A DNA stretch of 64,000 bases, taken from Phycisphaerales bacterium Planc_01. Lineage in GTDB: Bacteria > Planctomycetota > Phycisphaerae > Sedimentisphaerales > Anaerobacaceae. The translations under genes were made by a program, and so were the position numbers. Within the stretch, counting starts at the first letter, position 1. Each line of letters opens with the position of its first letter. The stretch is from assembly GCA_001603075.1 (NCBI GenBank), contig LVBB01000036.1, positions 45,782 through 109,781 of the forward strand. Reading direction: 5' to 3'. Below the pieces are notes generated by a model. It worked only from the letters and a program-made list of their open reading frames with translations. It was not told the DNA's origin and did not search any database. Below, piece after piece: positions 37,066 through 45,584 of this stretch.

Positions 37066-38115
37066 CTACGCGATCTTGACAGCAGGATCCGGGTTGTGTG
37101 GGCAGTCGGGATAGACGCCGCGGCCCGCTGCGGCACGTTGCTGTTCCTCACGAAACAGGGGCTGACAATCCTTGGCCATCGTTCGCAGCTCCAGGGTCTC
37201 GACCTCGGTGATGGGACGAAGGGATTGTCCGGCGTCGACCGCCTTGTCGAGCAGGTCAAGCCATGACGGCGGGATCGCCGAGACCACGCCGGGAAGCGAA
37301 AGAGAGAAACGTACCGCCAGGTCCACTTCTTTCTGCGTTTCCGTCGTGCGATACCACCACTTTCGCGTTCGCTCGACCCCTTGCGGCCACGCCCCTTTCG
37401 ACAGCGCCTTGATCGCAATCACTGCGGCTCCCTTTTCGTTGGCCAAGTCAACCACGGTCTTGCCGAATCCCGTTTCAATGTAGTCCACAAAACTGAGAGG
37501 GAACATCACGGAGTCAAACGCGAATCCGTTCAAAGCCGCCACGGCTCCGACCGTGGTATGGGCCGAGAAGCCGAAATGCCGGACTTTGCCTTCCTCTTTG
37601 GCCTTCAAGAACGTCTCAATGGCCCCGCCGGGCCCGAGGGCCTGTTTGACCTCGTCCTCGGTGAAGATGGCATGCATCTGATACAGATCGAAGTAGTCCG
37701 TCTTGAGCCGCTTGAGCGAACGCTCCAACTCGGCGCGTGCCCCGTCTTTGTCTCGCATTTTGGTCTTGCAGGCCAGGAAGATGCGACTGCGATCGATCCC
37801 CTGCAGGCCGATCCCCATCTTGATCTCGGCATCACCGTCCCGCCCATAGGCGGGAGCGACGTCGAAGTAGTTGATACCCTGGTCGAACGCCTTGTGCAGT
37901 CCGGCCGTGCCCTGCTCCTGATCGTAATTGGCCAGCGCCAAGCCGGGGAAGCCCACGACTGAAATCCGCGCACCCGTTCTGCCCAATATCCGTTGTGGCA
38001 CACCGAGACGCTCCTCGGCGAGGGCGGCGGCTTGCACCGTGGAGGACAGCCCACCCCCCAATGCATAGCTGCCTGCTACGGTTCCGATCGTCTTGAGAAA
38101 TGTGCGTCGTTCCAT
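37066..38115 (-). CDS. Tat-exported aldo/keto reductase
   Basis: A 349-aa protein with a twin-arginine signal (MERRTFLKTIGTVAGSYAL). The catalytic tetrad of the AKR barrel is visible: Asp and Tyr in YFDVAPAYG, Lys in LACKTKMRD and His in LYQMHAI. The C-terminal end (CPHNPDPAV) carries an extra Cys. Exported aldo/keto reductases with a Tat signal are common in planctomycetes and probably act on sugars or sugar acids in the periplasm, with the cofactor bound before export. Substrate unknown. The start has AAGGGGG about nine bases upstream. Confidence 0.9.
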   Translation of the reverse strand: MERRTFLKTIGTVAGSYALGGGLSSTVQAAALAEERLGVPQRILGRTGARISVVGFPGLALANYDQEQGTAGLHKAFDQGINYFDVAPAYGRDGDAEIKMGIGLQGIDRSRIFLACKTKMRDKDGARAELERSLKRLKTDYFDLYQMHAIFTEDEVKQALGPGGAIETFLKAKEEGKVRHFGFSAHTTVGAVAALNGFAFDSVMFPLSFVDYIETGFGKTVVDLANEKGAAVIAIKALSKGAWPQGVERTRKWWYRTTETQKEVDLAVRFSLSLPGVVSAIPPSWLDLLDKAVDAGQSLRPITEVETLELRTMAKDCQPLFREEQQRAAAGRGVYPDCPHNPDPAVKIA

Positions 38116-38294
38116 GAGGAATCCCCCTTTTCAGCATCGGTTCGGATTGTCGACACGTACGTTCATACGAGATCCTGCCAGAACCGCCGGCGGCGGCGAG
38201 CATCCGCTGCGGGGCTCGGCCGCGGCGATGACGATTCTACCACATATGCAGACGCCCGGCAACGGCACCCTCGTATAGGGATCTGCACACATGG

Positions 38295-41174
38295 CTATGC
38301 CACTTTGCCACATGCGGCACATTCGAGGGCAATCGAGGCCAGATGCTCGGTCACCCGGCCGCGGGCCCACACCGGACCGCCGTAAGAACAAATGCTTCGA
38401 TACAGACTGATCTGGTCCGGGAAGAAGCTGACCTCGGCCAGACCGGTGGAATCCTCCAGAGTAACAAATCCCATCACCCGCCCGTCGCTGGTCCTGGCGC
38501 GTCGCGCCGTCGCCACGAAGCCGGCCACCGTCGTTCTCTTTCCGACGAGGCGGTGCAGTTGAACCGCCGGCACGTACCCGGTCGGCAATAAGGTCGCCGG
38601 ATGCAGACCGAATGATATGCCTGTAACGTCCAGTTCGGCCTTGAGTCTCGCGATCCGGTCATAGTCGGGCAGGCGGCTCGCCATGCCTTCCTGATGAATA
38701 TCGAACAGCATCGGCTGGTTGGGATCGGCCGGGGCCAGATGCAATCGGCTGAGCATCGCCGGACGCGTGGGCCCCAGGCCGTCGCAGGCGCCGATGTGGA
38801 TCAGATTCCGCAGTTCCGGCTGGCGAAACGGCAACCGCCGCCTCAGGTCATCGAGGTGCTCGAACGCATGAATCCGCCGCTGGCCGACGATCTCTCTGGC
38901 CGTACCACGGCTCAGCCCCTTGACGACCCGCAGCCCCGCTCGAATCGCCCTGCCCTGCACGCTCCATTCGATCTCGCTGTGATTGACATGCACCGGCAGG
39001 ATCGGGATGCCCCGCCTCCTGGCGTCCCAGACATAGACCCGCAACGGATACATCCCGTGGTGATTGTTCAACAGCGAGCAATAGAACTGGAGGGGGTAAT
39101 GGGCCTTGAGATACGCGGTCTCCCACGCGATGTTGGCGTAGACAGTCGCATGGGCCTTGCAGTAGGAATACGCCGCGAAACGCAGTATCTCGTCCCAGAT
39201 CGCCTCGGCGCTTTGCCGGTCGATCCCCGCGTTGTCGGCTCGCGACCGAACGAAATCGACGTACTGCGCCTGCAAACGGGCGGGCGAGACCTTCTTCGAG
39301 ACCTCGGAGCGAAACCGATCCGCGTCGGCGACCGTGTAGCCGGCGACCTCGACTGCAATCCGCATGACGTCCTCCTGATAGAGCATTACACCATAGGTCT
39401 CGCCCAGCAGCCGCTCCAGCTTTGGATGGAGGTATGCAAAGGGCTTTCCGTGGACGTGCCTCTCAATGAACGCCGCTTTCATGCCGCCCGAAGCCGGTCC
39501 AGGGCGAATCAACGACAGGGCAATCGCCAGGTCCTTCCTGCTCCTGACCTTCAGGCCGCGAAGCAACTGCCGCATGCCGGGCGATTCGCTTTGAAAGACG
39601 CCGAGGCTGTCGCCGGCGCTGAGCATTCGCGCGGTCTTCTCGTCATTCGGATCGAAACTCAACTCGCCCTTGTCACCTTGATTGCGACCGATGATCTGGA
39701 TGGCGCCGTGGACCGTGGACAGGGCCCGATTGCCCAGAAGGTCGATCTTCACCAAGCCGATGGCCTCGGCGGCGTCTTTATCGTATTGCGTGATGACGAC
39801 CCCTTTGTGGGCCCGTTCGAGCGGAGCGATATGGCTTACTGGGGACGGCGTCACGACGATCCCACCGCAATGAACGCCGAGATGACGAGGGATGCCGACC
39901 AGACCCTTCGCCAGCCTGTACACGGCGGAGGTCTCCCTGACTTTTCCGCCCCGGGTCAACTGGTTAATCTGAACCGGTTCGAGCCCCAGGGCCCTGCCCG
40001 CGTCGCGGATCGCGCTGCGAAGACGGTATCGATTGACGTTGCAGACCATCGCGACGTTCTCGAAACCCCAGCGCTCGTAACAGAACCGGATGACCTCGTC
40101 CCGCTTGCGCCAGCACAGATCGATGTCGATATCAGGGCAATCCGTCCGTCCGGGATTCATAAACCGCTCGAAGTACAGGCGGTTTTCGATCGGACAGACC
40201 CGCGTGAAACCCAGCACATAGGAGATCAGGGCCCCGGCGGCCGAGCCCCGCACCTCGACCGGAATCCCGTTCTGTCGGGCGAAGTGGACGATCTCGTGGA
40301 CCACGAGGAAATAATCACTGAATCCATTCTGCTTGACCGTCGCCAGTTCATATTCCAGCCGTCGAAGGACGTCCCCGCTCACGGGATTGTATCTCTTCGC
40401 CAGTCCTCGATGGCACAGCCTGGCCAGTTCCCTGTCGCTGGTCTCCCCAGCGGCCAGCCGGACCTTGGGCAGAATCGGCTTGCCCGTCAGCAACCGGAAA
40501 TCGCAGCGCGGGACCATTTCGTCGGCATGGAGAAGGGCTCGCGGGACCTTGGTGAATTTCTGCTCCATTTCCCTGGCCGGAATCATCGCGTTCAGTCCGC
40601 AAGGGTCGCGCGGGCCGGCCCCGGCTACACTCATCACGCGGATTCGATTCAGAAGCTTGAGAATTTCGATATCGCTCTCCTGGAGCCGGTCGGCATGGCG
40701 CCAGGCGATCGGCTCCAAGCCGACGGCACACGCACGCGCCGCCTCTTCCGCATCGTGGCAACCGACGAACAGATACCCCTTGCCAAAAACGTGTCTCAAT
40801 TCGCTCAGCAGCGCCGGCACATTGCACAGGCAGATCACCCCTCTACAATCGCGATTCAACTGCTCGACGAGATCGAAGCGAGGATCGAGGTTCCTGGCGG
40901 TGGTGATCCGGCAAAGGTTCTCGTACCCGCGGCGATTCTCGGCCAGCAGGATCGCCCTTTGTGTTTCGGTCAGGATCTCGACGCCGAGGATCGGCCGAAC
41001 ACCGCTGCCCTCCGCTGCCTTCCAGAGATCGACGGCGCCCGCGAGCGAATTGACATCGGCCAGGGCCACCGCCCCATAGCCGCACTCGGCCGCCTGGGCG
41101 ACCCATCGCTCGACCGACACCGCCCCCCGTAAAAGGCTGTAGAAACTCCGGCATGTCAGCGCCGCGATGCGCAT
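38295..41174 (-). CDS. DnaE-type DNA polymerase III alpha subunit, short and probably error-prone
   Basis: A 959-aa C-family polymerase, shorter than replicative DnaE (about 1160 aa) and closer to DnaE2-like enzymes. The polymerase Asp pair is in TDCPDIDIDLCW (residues about 351-357 of the longer form) and a third carboxylate in GLVKIDLLGNR; a C-terminal OB-fold (TVAGFVATARRARTSDGR) follows. QPMLF fits a clamp-binding motif. The N-terminal PHP domain is degenerate (RSFYSLLRGAVSVE lacks the first His, and DVNSLAG replaces the usual DHGNL), so proofreading by PHP is unlikely. It is the third gene of a lexA-DUF72-dnaE operon, so an SOS-induced role is likely. The chosen start follows GGGGAAGG; an ATG five codons earlier is also possible. 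Confidence 0.9.
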   Translation of the reverse strand: MRIAALTCRSFYSLLRGAVSVERWVAQAAECGYGAVALADVNSLAGAVDLWKAAEGSGVRPILGVEILTETQRAILLAENRRGYENLCRITTARNLDPRFDLVEQLNRDCRGVICLCNVPALLSELRHVFGKGYLFVGCHDAEEAARACAVGLEPIAWRHADRLQESDIEILKLLNRIRVMSVAGAGPRDPCGLNAMIPAREMEQKFTKVPRALLHADEMVPRCDFRLLTGKPILPKVRLAAGETSDRELARLCHRGLAKRYNPVSGDVLRRLEYELATVKQNGFSDYFLVVHEIVHFARQNGIPVEVRGSAAGALISYVLGFTRVCPIENRLYFERFMNPGRTDCPDIDIDLCWRKRDEVIRFCYERWGFENVAMVCNVNRYRLRSAIRDAGRALGLEPVQINQLTRGGKVRETSAVYRLAKGLVGIPRHLGVHCGGIVVTPSPVSHIAPLERAHKGVVITQYDKDAAEAIGLVKIDLLGNRALSTVHGAIQIIGRNQGDKGELSFDPNDEKTARMLSAGDSLGVFQSESPGMRQLLRGLKVRSRKDLAIALSLIRPGPASGGMKAAFIERHVHGKPFAYLHPKLERLLGETYGVMLYQEDVMRIAVEVAGYTVADADRFRSEVSKKVSPARLQAQYVDFVRSRADNAGIDRQSAEAIWDEILRFAAYSYCKAHATVYANIAWETAYLKAHYPLQFYCSLLNNHHGMYPLRVYVWDARRRGIPILPVHVNHSEIEWSVQGRAIRAGLRVVKGLSRGTAREIVGQRRIHAFEHLDDLRRRLPFRQPELRNLIHIGACDGLGPTRPAMLSRLHLAPADPNQPMLFDIHQEGMASRLPDYDRIARLKAELDVTGISFGLHPATLLPTGYVPAVQLHRLVGKRTTVAGFVATARRARTSDGRVMGFVTLEDSTGLAEVSFFPDQISLYRSICSYGGPVWARGRVTEHLASIALECAACGKVA

Positions 41175-41213
41175 ACCTTCCCCGCCCATACAAACGACAC
41201 TGTACAGAAATGA

Positions 41214-42065
41214 TTATCGACCGATGGCGATCCCGGCCAGATTCGGATACGCCTTGAGAAGCCCCTCAGGAATCGGCTGCTTCTGTCCGCTGACGAGGGC
41301 CTTCAGTTCGAGGGCATTGGCCAGCTCGGCCCCTCGGTAATGGTTGTTGGCGATTACGGTCAGCGATTCGAAGGCCTTGCCCAGCTCATCGAGCCGCTGC
41401 TTGATCCCGGCCAGCTCGCGTTCGCTGTAGTAGTAGTTGTAGACTTCATCGCGTCCGGCCTTGCTGAACCACTTCTCGGCGTTCCTGCCGTGCATGCGAA
41501 AATAGCCCGACCGGCCGACCGTGCAGTGCTGCAAATTGAACGACTGTTTCGACGTGGGATAATCCAGGTTGCACACCGTCACGCCGAGCCGCTGGAGAAA
41601 ATCCAGTGCTCCCTGGCTCTCCCACGACACATGCCGCAACTCCACCACCAGACTGAATGCCTCGTTGAACCGGCTGACGATGTCCGCCAGATGCCGCCGG
41701 GTGGGCTCGCCGTCGGCGAAGTCGTAGCGGAATTGCACGAGAAGATGCCGCAGCTTCTTCGCCTCCAGGAATGGCTCGAACCCGCGATGGAACTGCTTGA
41801 CGATCTCCGGATCTACCTTGCCCTCATGGGTGACACTTTGGTGCAGCTTTGCCGTAAAGAAGAACTCCGGCTTCTGCGAGGTCCGCTCCAGCCAGGAGCG
41901 AACCGTCTTGGCGAACGGAGGCCGGTAAAACGTGCTGTTGATCTCGATACAGTCCACGAACCCGCTGACGTAGACCAACTGATCCACCTTGGGATCGGTG
42001 TACACAATTCCCTCCCAGTCCGCATAGGACCAGCCCGCAATCCCGATGGAAATCGGACACACCAT
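41214..42065 (-). CDS. DUF72 family TIM-barrel-like protein
   Basis: A 283-aa protein with the DUF72 marks GIAGWSYADWEG near the start, VDCIEINSTFYRPP, FFTAKLHQSVTHEG and YFRMHGRNAEKW. The family is widespread, fold TIM-barrel-like, and its reaction is unknown. The start lies eight bases after the lexA stop and the stop about 39 bases before dnaE, so the three are probably one transcript. This gives the family an SOS context in this organism. A role with the polymerase is inference. Confidence 0.9.
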   Translation of the reverse strand: MVCPISIGIAGWSYADWEGIVYTDPKVDQLVYVSGFVDCIEINSTFYRPPFAKTVRSWLERTSQKPEFFFTAKLHQSVTHEGKVDPEIVKQFHRGFEPFLEAKKLRHLLVQFRYDFADGEPTRRHLADIVSRFNEAFSLVVELRHVSWESQGALDFLQRLGVTVCNLDYPTSKQSFNLQHCTVGRSGYFRMHGRNAEKWFSKAGRDEVYNYYYSERELAGIKQRLDELGKAFESLTVIANNHYRGAELANALELKALVSGQKQPIPEGLLKAYPNLAGIAIGR

Positions 42066-42073
42066 CGCTGCAC

Positions 42074-42694
42074 CTACCGGATCTCCGTGCGGATGCAGCC
42101 GATCACCCGGCCGACCGCGCGAACGTCTTTATCGAATTGCCTGATATAACGGGTTTTGTAGCCCGCCTTGTGATTGGCCGGCTTCAGGGCGATCCGGTTC
42201 TTCTGAAGGAACACCCGTTTGACGGTGGCCTCGTCGTCGAGCAGCACGACGCCGATCTGCCCGTTCCCGATTTTCGAGCCGGACTCGACGATGACGTAAT
42301 CGCCATCCATGATGCCCTCGTCGATCATGCTGTCGCCGGAGACCCGCAGGGCAAACGTCTCCTTCGGGCGATGGAAGAGCCTATCCAAGGTCATATAGCC
42401 TTCGATGTTCTGCTCGGCCAGGATCGGCTCGCCGGCCGCGACCCGGCCCAGGATCGGCATCCCTTCGGCGTCGGTCGTCTCGTCGCGATACGCCGGAGAG
42501 AGCCGAAGCCCCCTGTGGCCGCCCACATCCACCAGATAGCCCTTCTTCTTGAGATAGCCCACGAGTTGATAGGCCGCATTCTGAGCCAGCTTGAAATGGC
42601 CGGCGATTTCCCGCTGGCTCGGCGGGTGATTTTCCTGCAACCGAGCCGCAACGAACTCCAGAACCTTCCTTTGTTTTTCCGTCAATGGCTCCAT
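42074..42694 (-). CDS. lexA: SOS repressor LexA
   Basis: A 206-aa protein: N-terminal winged helix (LTEKQRKVLEFV, PPSQREIAGHFKLAQNAAYQ), cleavage site Ala87-Gly88 in GRVAAGEP, catalytic Ser122 in SGDSMIDEG and Lys159 in EATVKRV. Upon RecA activation it cleaves itself and releases its operators. I use the ATG at 42692-42694, which gives MEPLTEKQ. A longer frame to 42718 adds MGLFGVHA. It is the first gene of an operon with DUF72 and a DnaE2-like polymerase. A -35/-10 pair with an overlapping inverted repeat lies directly upstream (see 42722-42752). Length and motif positions are typical. Confidence 0.95.
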   Translation of the reverse strand: MEPLTEKQRKVLEFVAARLQENHPPSQREIAGHFKLAQNAAYQLVGYLKKKGYLVDVGGHRGLRLSPAYRDETTDAEGMPILGRVAAGEPILAEQNIEGYMTLDRLFHRPKETFALRVSGDSMIDEGIMDGDYVIVESGSKIGNGQIGVVLLDDEATVKRVFLQKNRIALKPANHKAGYKTRYIRQFDKDVRAVGRVIGCIRTEIR

Positions 42695-42721
42695 AGCATG
42701 CACTCCAAACAAACCCAAATC

Positions 42722-42752
42722 TCAAACTATGGTTGTTTGACCATGATGTCAA
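42722..42752 (-). promoter_or_regulatory. lexA promoter with inverted-repeat operator
   Basis: On the minus strand: TTGACA (42747-42752), 17-base spacer and TAGTTT (42724-42729). TCAAAC-N7-GTTTGA (42722-42740) spans the -10 and spacer, and ATGGT-N6-ACCAT overlaps it. The position suggests autoregulation; it does not match the E. coli CTGT-N8-ACAG box, so the LexA site is proposed by position only. Confidence 0.65.
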
Positions 42753-42865
42753 CCCAAAACTTTCAGCGATGGCGATTTTTTTCTTCACCGGCCCGCCTTG
42801 CCCCTCTCCACGCCGGGCAGTATCTTCAGACAGACACCATCCGACGCCTTAAGGAGAATGGGACC

Positions 42866-43393
42866 ATGAAGGTGAACGTCGAAGGCCGAGTGCTGGAACT
42901 TGTCGAGGGCGACATCACCGAGATGGACACCGACGCCATCGTCAACGCGGCCAACGCCCGCCTGATCCTGGGCGGCGGCGTCGCCGGCGCGATCTCCCGC
43001 AAAGGTGGCCCGGCCATCCAGGCCGAATGCGACCGTATCGGGGGCACCTTCGTCGGCGGCGCTGCGATCACCACGGGCGGGCGTCTCAGGGCAAGGCATG
43101 TGATCCACGCCGTGGGCCCCCGCATGGGAGAGGGCCACGAGGACGAGAAGCTCGCCAACGCCACCCGCAACGCGCTGAAAGCGGCCGACGAGAACGGTCT
43201 GAAGAGCATCGCGTTTCCCGCGATCAGCACCGGCATCTTCGGCTTTCCCATCCAACGCTGCGCCGAGATCATGCTGGCGACGACTCTGGACCATCTCAAG
43301 GGGCAGACCAGCCTTGAACGGGTCGTGTTCTGCCTGTATGGGCGAGACAGCTTCGATGTCTTCGCCGAGCAACTCCGGCAGGAAACGACCTGA
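42866..43393 (+). CDS. macro-domain protein (ADP-ribose/O-acetyl-ADP-ribose hydrolase-like)
   Basis: A 175-aa macro domain: LVEGDITEMDTDAIVNAANA, ILGGGVAGAISRKGG, VIHAVGPR and FPAISTGIFGFP, which form the ADP-ribose binding pocket of the MacroD/YmdB type. Such enzymes remove ADP-ribose from proteins or deacetylate O-acetyl-ADP-ribose. The ATG at 42866 has AAGGAG nine bases upstream. The stop overlaps the start of the following dehydrogenase by one base (TGATG). It is divergent from lexA, with ~125 bases from the lexA operator to the start, so shared regulation is possible. Confidence 0.9.
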   Translation: MKVNVEGRVLELVEGDITEMDTDAIVNAANARLILGGGVAGAISRKGGPAIQAECDRIGGTFVGGAAITTGGRLRARHVIHAVGPRMGEGHEDEKLANATRNALKAADENGLKSIAFPAISTGIFGFPIQRCAEIMLATTLDHLKGQTSLERVVFCLYGRDSFDVFAEQLRQETT

Positions 43394-44406
43394 TGAAGGC
43401 CATCGTACTGCCACGGATTGCCCCCATCGAGGAAGCGCCGCTGATCGAGACCGATCTACCGACACCGGTTCCGAAAGACGACGAGGTCCTCGTGAAGGTC
43501 GCGGTCTGCGGCCTGTGCCATACCGACCTCGATGAGATCGAGGGCAGACTCACGCCGACTGCGCTGCCGGTCGTCCCGGGCCACCAAGTCGTCGGCACGG
43601 TCGTCCAGCAAGGCCCGGCCGCGACCGTGCACGAGATCGGAGCACGCGTCGGGGTCACGTGGCTGTATTCCAGTTGCCAAGCGTGCCCGTTCTGCCAGAG
43701 CGGCCGGGAGAACCTCTGCGACCGGGCCCGATGGACCGGCAAGGACGCCAACGGCGGCTACGCCGAATACATGGTCGTCCGGCAGGATTTCGCGCACCCC
43801 ATCCCGGCGGCGTTCTCCGATGTGCAGGCCGCCCCGCTGCTGTGCGCCGGTGTGATCGGCTATCGGGCGATCCGCCTGGCGGAAATCTCCGACGGCCAGA
43901 CCATCGGTCTGTTCGGATTCGGCGCGTCGGCCCACATCGTGATCCAACTGCTGCGCCATCGGTTCCCTCGCAGCGACGTGTTCGTCTTCACGCGAGGCGA
44001 CGAACATAAAGCGTTGGCTCAAAGGCTCGGGGCCGCTTGGACCGGCTCGGTGGCGGACGAGCCGCCTGCTCGGCTGGATCGGGCCATCGACTTCACCCCG
44101 GTCGGCCAGACCGTCCGGCAGGCCCTGTCCGTCCTGAACAAGGGCGGACGCCTGGTGATCAACGCCATCCGCAAGGTGACGCCCGTACCCGAGCTGATCT
44201 TCGACCGGCATCTCTGGGACGAGAAGGAGATCAAGAGCGTGGCCAACGTCACGCGCGACGACGCCCGCGAGTTCCTGCCGCTGGCGGCTGCGATCCCGCT
44301 TCGCCCAACCGTCGAGGAAATCGCCCCCGAGTGTGTCAATCAGACGCTGCTCCGGCTCAAACACGGCAAGATTCGGGCCGCGGCGGCGCTGCGTTTCGCA
44401 CCGTAA
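43393..44406 (+). CDS. zinc-dependent alcohol dehydrogenase (medium chain)
   Basis: A 337-aa MDR-family dehydrogenase with AVCGLCHTDLDE (catalytic zinc Cys), PGHQVVG (His-Glu region), CQACPFCQSGRENLC (structural zinc) and IGLFGFGASAHIV in the Rossmann fold. The nearest class is the YahK/AdhP-like zinc alcohol dehydrogenases, but the substrate cannot be named. The start codon shares an A with the stop of the macro-domain gene, so the two are translationally coupled and may act on related NAD or nucleotide metabolites. It is followed by a tRNA-Gly gene. Confidence 0.92.
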   Translation: MKAIVLPRIAPIEEAPLIETDLPTPVPKDDEVLVKVAVCGLCHTDLDEIEGRLTPTALPVVPGHQVVGTVVQQGPAATVHEIGARVGVTWLYSSCQACPFCQSGRENLCDRARWTGKDANGGYAEYMVVRQDFAHPIPAAFSDVQAAPLLCAGVIGYRAIRLAEISDGQTIGLFGFGASAHIVIQLLRHRFPRSDVFVFTRGDEHKALAQRLGAAWTGSVADEPPARLDRAIDFTPVGQTVRQALSVLNKGGRLVINAIRKVTPVPELIFDRHLWDEKEIKSVANVTRDDAREFLPLAAAIPLRPTVEEIAPECVNQTLLRLKHGKIRAAAALRFAP

Positions 44407-44497
44407 GACCCGGTCCAGCCCCTTCAGTCTCGCTTCGTGTCGGGCGGGATTTTTCCTTGACACGGTTGCGACCGGAACCTAAAATCCGTCTGGTCTT

Positions 44498-44569
44498 GCG
44501 GCTGTAGCTCAATGGTAGAGCGCGACCTTCCCAAGGTCGATGTTGTGAGTTCGAGTCTCATCAGCCGCT
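44498..44569 (+). tRNA. tRNA-Gly (anticodon CCC)
   Basis: A 72-base cloverleaf: acceptor GCGGCTG pairs with CAGCCGC; D-arm GCTC-AATGGTA-GAGC; anticodon stem CGACC/GGTCG with loop TTCCCAA (anticodon CCC); T-arm GTGAG-TTCGAGT-CTCAT. The discriminator base is T and the CCA end is not encoded. It reads GGG codons. Confidence 0.92.
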
Positions 44570-44665
44570 TTCGTCCCTCCTCTCCTGGCGTGTCGGCATT
44601 GACGGCCCCTCAATCTCTGCATACTGTTGTCTTGGATGATGGTTCCTGGATTCAGGGAGGACTGC

Positions 44666-45269
44666 ATGTTGAGATCGGGCCTGTATCTATTCCTTTCTGC
44701 CGGTTTCCTGCTTGCATCTGCCTTTCGCGGCGACACCCGGTCGATCCCCAAGATCGAAGACCTGTTCGGCGACACACCGACGAAGCTCACCGAGTACGAG
44801 GTGATCGTCGAGCCGGACAAGGACGCAGCCGAATGGTGGGCGGGCGCCCCATCCGTCGTGCGCGACAGAAACGGCACGTTCTGGCTGGCACGCCGGGGGG
44901 ATGTACCACTGCTACGTCATTGGGGTCATGCGCCGGACCGAGCGCATCTATCATTTCCGCAGCACTGACGGTGAGACTTGGGGGCCGGTCGGCAGTCCCT
45001 ATCAGTCGATCATGGATCTGACCGGCTGGCACGACCCCGTCTACAACCTCGCCACGGGGGTCGGCTTCACGTTCGACCTGCAGCATATCATGGACCTGAC
45101 GCCGGACAGCCCTCTCGTGGTCAGCACCACGCCGAGCGAGCGGTTCGCCACTTGGCGATACTCGCACTGGATGTGGGTCGATGGCGAACTGTGGGTCTAC
45201 GCCGAGGTCGCCCGGCCGAACGAATCCAACGAGATCCGCCTCTTCCGCCTGCCCAAGCAGCCACGGTAA
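44666..45269 (+). pseudogene. broken exported protein gene (internal frameshift/deletion)
   Basis: The first part (44666-~44895) encodes a signal peptide (SGLYLFLSAGFLLASAFRGD) and a mature start EDLFGDTPTKLTEYEVIVEP through WWAGAPSVVRDRNGTFWLAR. The frame is then lost; at 44901 another frame opens with MYHCYVIGVMRRTERIYHFR and continues to LFRLPKQPR. Both parts look protein-like and share the expected order for one secreted beta-propeller-like hydrolase, but the middle (about 100 residues by my estimate) is missing. GGGAGG lies before the ATG. The nearby tRNA and the 3' frame argue for a decayed gene, but an assembly error is also possible. Confidence 0.6.
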
Positions 45270-45416
45270 GGCCGAAAGACAGATCCGCTACGTTTTTGTC
45301 GGTATCGGACAAGCCGCCCGAGACGCAATCATCTCCTATCTATTTGTCAGCGAAGGGGTTGTGTCGAAACCGTTTCCCCCTGTGACCATGGCACCCGAAT
45401 TGCTGTACAAGTCTGT

Positions 45417-45445
45417 TTGATTCGTGCCGCCGCAGACGCTATAAG
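45417..45445 (+). promoter_or_regulatory. strong candidate promoter for ptsP
   Basis: TTGATT (45417-45422), 17-base spacer and TATAAG (45440-45445), 140 bases before the ptsP start codon. The spacing is exact and both hexamers are near consensus. Confidence 0.6.
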
Positions 45446-45453
45446 TACGACCT

Positions 45454-45477
45454 CCCGCAAGGCGGGATTCTTGCGGG
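45454..45477 (+). promoter_or_regulatory. 8-bp stem-loop at the 5' end of the ptsP leader
   Basis: CCCGCAAG (45454-45461), 8-base loop, CTTGCGGG (45470-45477), starting where transcription from the 45417-45445 promoter should begin. The ~130-base leader has a second GC-rich section but matches no riboswitch I know. A role in mRNA stability or control is inference. Confidence 0.45.
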
Positions 45478-45584
45478 GGATTCCGATCCGGCGATGAACC
45501 CGGAGAGGGCACAGCCGGTAGGCAGATGGCGCACCGGCGTACGGCCGACGCGGCCGGACGACAATGGACAATCGAGGTAGCCGC

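Noticed and set aside
38694..41132. 812-aa plus-strand open frame
   Set aside because: Antisense to dnaE; composition is the His/Arg-rich shadow typical of GC-rich genes, and no ribosome binding site or known domain is seen.
44901..45269. Separate 122-aa gene
   Set aside because: No ribosome binding site, and the content continues the truncated signal-peptide gene just upstream; a broken gene is the simpler reading.
45446..45584. Possible cyclic-di-GMP or other riboswitch in the ptsP leader
   Set aside because: Conserved core motifs of the known riboswitch classes were not found by eye; only simple stems are supported.
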